DNA of 64,000 bases from Limnoperna fortunei (lineage: Eukaryota; Mollusca; Bivalvia; Mytilida; Modiolidae). The translations under genes and the position numbers were made by a program. Under the pieces are notes generated by a model, which had not been told where the DNA came from, ran no database searches, and saw nothing but the letters and a program-made list of their open reading frames with translations. Shown one piece after another: positions 62,801 to 64,000 of the stretch. The stretch is from positions 42,309,927-42,373,926 of the forward strand of contig OX104119.1 in NCBI GenBank assembly GCA_944474755.1. Direction: 5' to 3'. Each line of letters begins with the position of its first letter. The first letter of the stretch is position 1.

Positions 62801-63711
62801 AAACATGTCAATGGAAAGAAAATCATAGTACATGGTGATACTCTCAATTGTTGATTTTATTAACAACAACTGTCTACAAACCTCAGACATCGTCACCTCT
62901 GTTATAATTTGTTGCATATACATGTAACCCGTCACATTTCCCTCTAAATGTATTTTTATTTTATTAAAACTGAATGTATATGTTTTAGGTGTCTCTTACG
63001 TTCAACAAAGAACGTGTGCAACCATTTGAGAACGTTACCCTTAAACTGACGGCTGAGCCAGGGTCGCTTGTAAATGTACTGGCTGTGGACAAGAATGTTT
63101 TGTTATTGCAGAATGGAAACTACATATCAAAGAAGGATGTAACTACTATTTATGCATTATATGGGCAACTTAATACATATATATTTTTGATAATTCAACC
63201 ATTCTCATTGTTGTTGGTATAAAAAATTTGCAACTTAGTTGAAGTGCTCATATATTGAAGTTAAGAATAAAATCGCATGTGTTCAATTAAAATAGCATCA
63301 CTAGAAACTTTATATCCTTAGTTTCCGTCGTGTGCGTACACGTGTTATTATGAAGGTGGTTTGTATTAGATTTCTATTAAATAAAAGTACTAGATACATT
63401 TAAAACTCTCACTAGTGCGTTGTGTACATAGTTTATAAAAAAGTTCTTAAGTAATAAGTTATCGATAATTAATTGTTTAAAGTAGAAAAAATGTATGTTT
63501 TGAAATAATAAAATTTTAAATTACATAATTCATTCAACTAAAATGACAGTTTTTTAATTACTTATTAGTTTGACACACGTTCATATATACTTAAAGTAAA
63601 ACGAATATATGAATTTTTTTACAGATATTAAATGAGTTACAACTATACTCTTCCAGATTTCACTACCATATCAAATACTATAGAGGGAAAGATGCAAATG
63701 CAATTTTCGAT
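25522..63711 (+). CDS. CD109/alpha-2-macroglobulin-like thioester-containing protein, N-terminal part, 16 exons
   Basis: Gene-level entry; exons are listed separately. The joined exons give 635 residues in one uninterrupted frame: signal peptide (1-17), MG1 (about 19-110), MG2 with TDRPIYRPGDL (about 110-205), MG3 after FTVERYVLPKFEV (about 212-325), MG4 with VYKTPVKLTF (from 327), MG5 (about 370-460) and MG6 up to DILNELQLY. The best family match is the CD109/insect-TEP branch of the alpha-2-macroglobulin superfamily: secreted or surface proteins that trap proteases or opsonise microbes through a thioester. The thioester, bait and receptor-binding regions are beyond 64000, so reactivity cannot be judged. 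Several N-glycosylation sequons are present (NSS, NIS, NYT, NVT, NDT, NIT). No internal stop or frameshift is seen. The longest intron is 14.6 kb (44708-59259). Confidence 0.9.
25902..26071 (+). CDS. thioester protein exon 2: MG1
   Basis: Reads NSSYIVMVPKEIRRGTFANI and continues to LTSAKQLFTPVY, the MG1 opening of the superfamily (YIV.P..IR.G). The acceptor is a TAGTAG tandem, so use of 25905 would drop one serine. Donor TATC/GTAAGT. Residues 19-75. The donor is followed at once by a SINE fragment. Confidence 0.9.
26086..26200 (+). mobile_element. SINE family A, 3' part, in intron 2
   Basis: CGGGAACTCCGGCTTCCTCC, CCCAATAAAAACTTGACACA, AATTGCTGAAAGTAGCGTTA and a CAAACAAACAA tail. It starts about 15 bp past the exon 2 donor. 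Confidence 0.7.
26396..26421 (+). CDS. thioester protein exon 3: micro-exon
   Basis: 26-bp exon completing residues 76-84, QTPEVVRLQ. Acceptor TATTTTCAG, donor CAG/GTAACC. Both neighbours need it: the C/AG split codon and phase 0 exit only work with this exon included. Confidence 0.85.
26560..26603 (+). ncRNA. hammerhead ribozyme motif, intact core (type I topology)
   Basis: Stem I ACGCCA pairs perfectly with TGGCGT at the other end. The core CTGATGA is followed by stem II (GTT/GAC around TTGAATA), then GAAA, a very short stem III within CGCGCG, and TC before the expected cleavage site after 26597. This is the short-stem-III form known from animal hammerheads in satellites, Penelope-like elements and retrozymes. 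It lies in intron 3 of the thioester-protein gene, sense orientation. Confidence 0.8.
27062..28915. mobile_element. 1.85-kb foldback element, arms about 900 bp, diverged
   Basis: The left arm read forwards matches the right arm read backwards along its whole length. Matching points are TAACGCTTATTTTCGG and GTCGACTCACTCACAAAC (27105-27170) against GTTTGTGAGTGAGTTGACCT (28849 onward). Others are AACGTCATGTG with GACGTTCTTTC, and TTGAAACGCAAATTT with CCTTCACACTCG (27695-27760 against 28365-28440). The centre is near 28040. No open frame for a transposase. Intron 3. Confidence 0.75.
27107..27246. repeat. nested inverted repeat at the left end of the foldback element
   Basis: CGAGGTCGACTCACTCACAA and its complement TTGTGAGTGAGTCGACCTCG face each other, so this end carries an extra inverted copy of the terminal sequence also found at 28849-28905. 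Confidence 0.8.
29440..29685 (+). mobile_element. SINE family A copy, degenerate full length
   Basis: CTGTGGTTAAAGTTGTTGGT, GTGCTCGACTCCAACTTGAA, TTGACAAAAATTATC, CTCTGGCTTCCTGTCACAAT, AAAAACTGGATACCATGATA and a (CAAA)n tail. Confidence 0.65.
30025..30140 (+). repeat. interspersed repeat R1, shortened copy
   Basis: AAAAGCAACTGACCGATTAA followed by GGATGCACTCGGATGCTTCG and GACGAGAAG; middle of R1 deleted. Confidence 0.45.
30638..30797 (+). CDS. thioester protein exon 4: MG1 end and MG2 start
   Basis: Reads IPIKLHDQYHPNMIRVHATG, continues to FNYTTWTYPRRKTAS and ends LFILTDRPIYRPGDL. The TDRPIYRPG segment is the most recognisable signature of the macroglobulin N-terminus. Acceptor TTTGCTTTCAG, donor TTAG/GTAATC. 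Residues 85-137. Confidence 0.92.
31501..31571 (+). CDS. thioester protein exon 5: MG2
   Basis: With the split G it reads VQFRVFGTNVALKI and DDRIDITIE, the strand after the PGDL motif. Acceptor ATATTATTAG; the CAG ten bases downstream would break the frame. Donor GAG/GTAAAT. Residues 138-161. Confidence 0.85.
31703..32375. mobile_element. 673-bp foldback MITE-like element built of TTGCGTTTAATCGCAA-type motifs
   Basis: Terminal inverted repeat of about 23 bp: GAAGCTTATTCATGCCACTT at the left, complement of GGCTTATTCGGGCCACTTTG at the right. Between them at least 20 variants of the palindrome TGCGTTTAATCGCA, in both orientations, are spaced by 10-40 bp. No coding frame. In intron 5. Confidence 0.75.
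32795..32930 (-). mobile_element. SINE family B fragment
   Basis: Reverse of the 36426-36787 element: complement of CAACGCTTGTCCAGGTTGGG, CCCTCTCGTTTGG and ACCGCGGACTAAGTGGGTAG. Confidence 0.5.
33037..33162 (+). CDS. thioester protein exon 6: MG2
   Basis: DPNKNILQQFIGVEPVFGVF, then FQLSSLTTMGKWRILVKQG, the DP.GN...Q / F.LS..P..G.W.I pattern of MG2. Acceptor ATCTTTTATAG, donor GGG/GTATTT. Residues 162-203. Confidence 0.92.
33336..33347. repeat. 12-bp flanking repeat of MITE, left
   Basis: TATTGTCACCCT, identical to 33766-33777. Confidence 0.6.
33349..33765. mobile_element. 417-bp MITE-like element with 19-bp TIRs
   Basis: Left end GTCTCGATCACCCAGACGC; right end is its complement with one mismatch. 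Flanked by the 12-bp repeat TATTGTCACCCT, a possible target duplication, though the flanks are themselves part of a short tandem repeat. Non-coding; intron 6. Confidence 0.65.
33766..33777. repeat. 12-bp flanking repeat of MITE, right
   Basis: TATTGTCACCCT, identical to 33336-33347. Confidence 0.6.
33778..34670. other. rest of intron 6
   Basis: Short tandem copies of CTCGAAATCACGTGATCGGC occur up to about 33880; nothing else recognised. Confidence 0.4.
34671..34710 (+). CDS. thioester protein exon 7
   Basis: DVKEAKIFTVERY plus one base. Together with exon 8 it forms FTVERYVLPKFEV, the conserved FTVEEYVLPKF linker into MG3. Acceptor CTTTTCTTTCAG, donor ATG/GTAAGC. Residues 204-216. Confidence 0.92.
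34750..34975 (+). mobile_element. SINE family A copy, full length
   Basis: GGCTCACTGGCTGAATAGAT (A-box side), AGACACTGAGGTTGCGGGTT, GGTTCGAAACTC (B box), GTGTGTGCTCGACTCCATTT, GGTATTCCGACTTCTTCTCC and CAATAAAATTTGGACGCCAC. Confidence 0.75.
35103..35127. repeat. short perfect hairpin
   Basis: ACCGTC, CCC, ATG, GGG and GACGGT form a compact stem in intron 7. Confidence 0.5.
35293..35621. repeat. tandem duplication, 164-bp unit, two copies
   Basis: AATCAGTATTTTAGTGTAGT, ATGTTACGTTCCACA and CATTGTACCAAAATCTCCCT occur at the same spacing in both copies (starts 35293 and 35457). Confidence 0.85.
36413..36425. repeat. target site duplication of SINE B, left
   Basis: CATTCACTTTGCT, identical to 36788-36800. 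Confidence 0.8.
36426..36787 (+). mobile_element. SINE family B, 362 bp, with perfect 13-bp TSD
   Basis: Begins GAGACCATACTGGGAGGG, has CAGCCCAGCGCGTCCCTGGG, a T run then a G run of about 14, CACGCTCCTTGCACGATAAA, and ends GTAAAGCAGACATCCAATCA with a (CAAT)-type tail, the 3' end style of mollusc SINEs. The head family is unclear. Intron 7. Confidence 0.8.
36788..36800. repeat. target site duplication of SINE B, right
   Basis: CATTCACTTTGCT, identical to 36413-36425. Confidence 0.8.
37731..37815 (+). CDS. thioester protein exon 8: MG3 start
   Basis: VLPKFEVNLDLPALQLLADK then FFQATVTA and two bases of the next codon. Acceptor GTTCTCTTGCAG, donor CAAT/GTAAGT. Residues 217-244. Confidence 0.92.
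37895..38085 (-). mobile_element. SINE family A copy, degenerate
   Basis: TTTTTTTATTGTCGGGAAAA, CACGACCTTCGGCAGGAAAT, CTCGAACCCACAACCTCAGT (B-box complement) and GACCACGTGATCAATAACAG, ending CTACCGAGACCCC. Intron 8. Confidence 0.7.
38086..39092. other. rest of intron 8
   Basis: Nothing recognised; open frames here are AT-rich chance frames. Confidence 0.4.
39093..39183 (+). CDS. thioester protein exon 9: MG3
   Basis: Reads YSFGKPVEGDVEMTISNPSV and FNVTIAKKLK; Y.YGKPV.G.V is a near-universal MG3 signature. Acceptor TTTTTTTTAG, donor AAG/GTAATC. Residues 245-275 (first base completes the methionine codon). Confidence 0.92.
39925..40143 (+). CDS. thioester protein exon 10: MG3 end and MG4 start
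   Basis: IKGKATIKVLMSEIIQPE, then VFAKVTETVTGIRENVASSV and VYKTPVKLTFSSSMSDFFKP, ending GLKYKIV. The V.E..TG....A motif and the F.P.L.Y place it at the MG3/MG4 border. Acceptor TCGATTTTAG, donor GTG/GTGAGT. Residues 276-348. Confidence 0.93.
40144..41035. other. left part of intron 10
   Basis: Nothing recognised. Confidence 0.4.
41036..42310 (+). pseudogene. decayed non-LTR retrotransposon, reverse transcriptase fragment
   Basis: Broken pieces in plus-strand order: SNYRPISLISCVDKVM near 41080, SGFLPNCSTVHKLLQTYNSI near 41200, FCNIGNASDKGWNKGLLHKM near 41280, CNVYAGVPQGLVLG near 41450 and NDWSNKLLMSFNSGKTKIML near 41555. The conserved C-terminal region EAARSFTGLPIFTNE to RRKLHMFNNIQ lies at 41900-42030. 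These are LINE reverse-transcriptase blocks. The first catalytic aspartate position reads N, and the FADD block is lost. Multiple stops and frameshifts; intron 10. Confidence 0.8.
42311..43879. other. right part of intron 10
   Basis: Contains a short R1-like fragment at about 43533-43590 (GAAAGGAAACCGCACAACAA, GATTACAAATCCGGATTTAG). Otherwise nothing recognised. Confidence 0.4.
43880..44140 (+). CDS. thioester protein exon 11: MG4 end and MG5 start
   Basis: LIANQHDGSSIKPPLGLVNV, then TVTSDESIEKTIDDLPVEKI and GIIVLEATFPPKAQSGRIQ. The DG.......V.V and G.I...F.. pattern matches the MG4/MG5 region. Acceptor TTTCATTTTTTAG, donor CAG/GTAATA. Residues 349-435. Confidence 0.92.
44606..44707 (+). CDS. 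thioester protein exon 12: MG5
   Basis: ATYREATATHYVDRLQSLSR then NYIQVSVINDTKAK; the S.S..YIQ motif opens MG6 in this family. Acceptor TTTGTTTGTAG, donor AAG/GTTTGT. Residues 436-469. Confidence 0.9.
44990..45225 (+). repeat. interspersed repeat R2, copy 3
   Basis: GACAATCCACAAATCAAAGT, AATGGTCCTGTCTTGGTACA, GGCACTTCAAAAGAAATGGT and GGCATGCCAAACCTCCCGCT. Start of the large intron 12. Confidence 0.8.
45226..46190. other. intron 12, nothing firmly recognised
   Basis: A weak protein-like stretch (AGKLKSVIKDCDQQLLERET near 45690) is too broken to call. Confidence 0.35.
46242..46553. repeat. tandem duplication, 156-bp unit, two copies
   Basis: TTTGGAACAGATTGATTGAG or variant, CGACAACTTATAGGATTTAT, CTCCCTTTAATGAAAAGTAT and AAAAGAGATAGAGGCTTGGG repeat at 46242 and 46398. 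Confidence 0.85.
46554..47535. repeat. degraded copies of the AGGTCA repeat unit
   Basis: Contains TTATAGGAGTTATCTCCCAT, GAAAATGGACACAAGGTCAA and CAAGGTCAAGGTCACGCAC, at lower identity than the array to the right. Confidence 0.6.
47540..47945. repeat. array of AAGGCTTTCCAC hairpins
   Basis: At least six imperfect palindromes of the form AAGGCTTTCCACTTTCC plus GAGTGGAAAGCCTT, separated by TGTTATTAGTCTGTTTCTTA-like spacers of 25-35 bp. Confidence 0.85.
49175..49370. repeat. unit boundary: terminal hairpin and AAGGCTTTCCAC hairpins
   Basis: GTGGAAAGCCTCTCATTTGT, the hairpin TTTGTTCGGTAGAACAAA, TGAACTTATATTTAAGGC, then three AAGGCTTTCCACTT palindromes. Confidence 0.8.
51045..51074. repeat. poly-A run, 30 bases
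   Basis: Uninterrupted A tract; may be the tail of a retroposed sequence. Confidence 0.8.
51298..51372 (+). other. tRNA-like segment, probably SINE head or tRNA pseudogene
   Basis: CTTCCGTGGTCCAGTGGTAT gives an A box (TGGTCCAGTGG) and GTCGGTTCGAGCCTAGG a B box 30-40 bp on. The acceptor-stem ends do not pair, so it is not a functional tRNA gene. Confidence 0.45.
56705..56960. repeat. four AAGGTCTTTCCCC hairpins with ATT microsatellites
   Basis: Palindromes of AAGGTCTTTCCCC and GGGAAAGACCTT separated by CTTGTATTTCTTCTAATTAT-like spacers. Includes (ATT)n of about 53 bp at 56749-56801. Confidence 0.85.
56749..56801. repeat. (ATT)n microsatellite
   Basis: About 17 uninterrupted trinucleotides between two hairpins. 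Confidence 0.9.
56970..58195 (+). repeat. second repeat-unit family with the same ends
   Basis: Begins after AAGGTCTTTCCCC hairpins with GCCGCAGATGTCAGAAAAAG, has TGAGTTATCTCCCCCAAACA, and ends GGGAAAGACCTCACATCTGT plus the hairpin TGTTCTCTGAACA. Body sequence differs from the AGGTCA units but the ends match. Confidence 0.65.
57389..57857. repeat. tandem repeat, 156-bp unit, three copies
   Basis: Starts at 57389, 57545 and 57702. Each has TAAATTTTGTTTTCAATATA, TTGAAGCAGACAATATATCA, GTGCGACAAACCGTTTTCGA and TTATGGCCCTTGACAGG. Confidence 0.9.
58196..59259. other. diverged repeat and right end of intron 12
   Basis: 58210-58400 is a diverged copy of the start of the 56970 unit (GAGTTATCTGCCCGAACACC). 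The rest holds nothing recognised. Confidence 0.45.
59260..59328 (+). CDS. thioester protein exon 13 (inferred): MG6 start
   Basis: 69 bp, phase 0 to 0, reading IKGEKNMFKLDYLSSLLDTV and YSY. Placed between exons 12 and 14 it supplies exactly the missing stretch of MG6: K.G....F.L.......L..V.Y then IFSKG, matching the family order (V.G....F.V.......Y.V.S.G). Acceptor TATTCTTCCAAG after a pyrimidine tract is good. The donor TAC/GTCACA is weak, which is the main doubt. Without it the joined protein would lack about 20 conserved residues. Residues 470-492. Confidence 0.6.
59329..61584. other. left part of intron 13
   Basis: AT-rich; a short (TA)n at about 60246-60260. Nothing else recognised. 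Confidence 0.4.
61836..61877 (+). ncRNA. hammerhead ribozyme motif, mutated
   Basis: Stem I CGCCT/AGGCG and stem II GTC/GAC around TTGAGTA are kept, but the core reads CTGATAA instead of CTGATGA and GAAG instead of GAAA. Catalysis is probably lost. Confidence 0.7.
62197..62238 (+). ncRNA. hammerhead ribozyme motif, intact core
   Basis: Stem I CGCCT/AGGCG, core CTGATGA, stem II GTC/GAC with loop TTGAATA, then GAAA. Stem III has two pairs with loop AGGT, then TC. Predicted cleavage after 62233. Same position in unit 2 as 61836-61877 in unit 1. Confidence 0.8.
62353..62544 (+). CDS. thioester protein exon 14: MG6
   Basis: IFSKGFLLSQGNFHMRNFAH, then INITSSMAPTANLLIFYVRK and NGEIVADALSFGIDE, ending ENK. 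The S.G, P.A.......Y....GE..AD motifs are classic MG6. Acceptor CTTTCTTTTTAG. The donor is AAA/GTATAT (62545), giving ENK/VSLTF; an alternative AAT/GTACGT nine bases on would add VYN in frame. Residues 493-556. Confidence 0.9.
62989..63138 (+). CDS. thioester protein exon 15: MG6
   Basis: VSLTFNKERVQPFENVTLKL, then TAEPGSLVNVLAVDKNVLLL and GNYISKKD. The P.S.V...AVD..V.LL signature is one of the strongest in the superfamily. Acceptor TATATGTTTTAG, donor GAT/GTAACT. Residues 557-606. Confidence 0.93.
63625..63711 (+). CDS. thioester protein exon 16: MG6 end, last exon in window
   Basis: ILNELQLYSSRFHYHIKYYR then GKDANAIFD. Joined to exon 15 it gives KKDILNELQLY, the segment that ends the first half of MG6 before the bait region. 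Acceptor TTTTTTTACAG, donor GAT/GTAAGA. Residues 607-635; the gene continues past 64000. Confidence 0.9.
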
Positions 63712-64000
63712 GTAAGAAAATGTTCAAAGGAAATATGCGTTTTATTATACCACCGGTGTATATGGATTTGGGTTTCGTTACTACTCCTACACCATTCAAA
63801 GGAATCTGATAAAACTTCCACAGAATCGTCGTCAAGTAGTGTCATTGATTACGTAATATTTTCAACGTATTTCTATTTGGGACTTCCCATGGAAAACATG
63901 TCTTAATAGAAATACAGTCGAACCTCGTTGTCTCGAACTTGGTTGACTCGATACCTCAGTTATGTCAATATAATTTTTAAGTCCCGGCATTTTTCCTAAG
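63712..64000. other. start of intron 16
   Basis: Nothing recognised before the window ends. Confidence 0.4.

Noticed and set aside
63139..63222. Extension of exon 15 into VTTIYALYGQL
   Set aside because: It resembles the expected helix only loosely. Splicing at 63138 to exon 16 gives DILNELQLY, a far better family match.

Overview
This is eukaryotic DNA from a bivalve mollusc, most likely a mussel (Mytilidae). The evidence is AT-rich sequence, short exons separated by long introns, many tRNA-derived SINE copies of a type I associate with mussels, the mollusc repeat AAGGTCAAAGGTCAAGGTCA, and animal gene families throughout. There is no bacterial operon structure. Most long open frames are chance or repeat-derived; real coding sequence is in short exons with consensus or near-consensus splice sites.

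Left edge (1-4329, minus strand): a broken innate-immunity type gene with a DZIP3-like HEPN domain, a coiled-coil exon and an nSTAND3 P-loop ATPase domain, carrying at least three frame lesions, one inside the Walker A motif. Next to it (4380-8107) is a candidate transposon with 11-bp terminal inverted repeats, containing SINEs and a tandem repeat. One SINE has a perfect 14-bp target duplication.

Middle left (8.1-25.3 kb): repeats, plus one intact two-exon minus-strand gene (17264-14363) encoding a 522-residue DUF3504/Crypton-type tyrosine recombinase with all recognisable catalytic residues.

Right (25522 to beyond 63711, plus strand): the N-terminal part of a CD109/alpha-2-macroglobulin-like thioester-containing protein. 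I can join 16 exons in frame into 635 residues: signal peptide, then macroglobulin domains up to about MG6. The thioester domain must lie past the right edge. One 23-residue exon (59260-59328) is inferred from family alignment and has a weak donor. The introns, one of them 14.6 kb, are full of mobile DNA: SINEs with target duplications, a 1.85-kb foldback element, two MITE-like elements, a decayed LINE reverse transcriptase and a roughly 10-kb array of nested units rich in nuclear-receptor half-sites.

Most notable observation: three hammerhead ribozyme motifs lie in the introns of this gene. One (26560-26603) has an intact core and a perfectly paired stem I. Two more sit at the same place in a 360-bp tandem duplication (61585-62290), the architecture of a metazoan retrozyme; the downstream one looks intact and the upstream one has a core mutation. 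All calls come from reading the sequence by eye; no database search was run.
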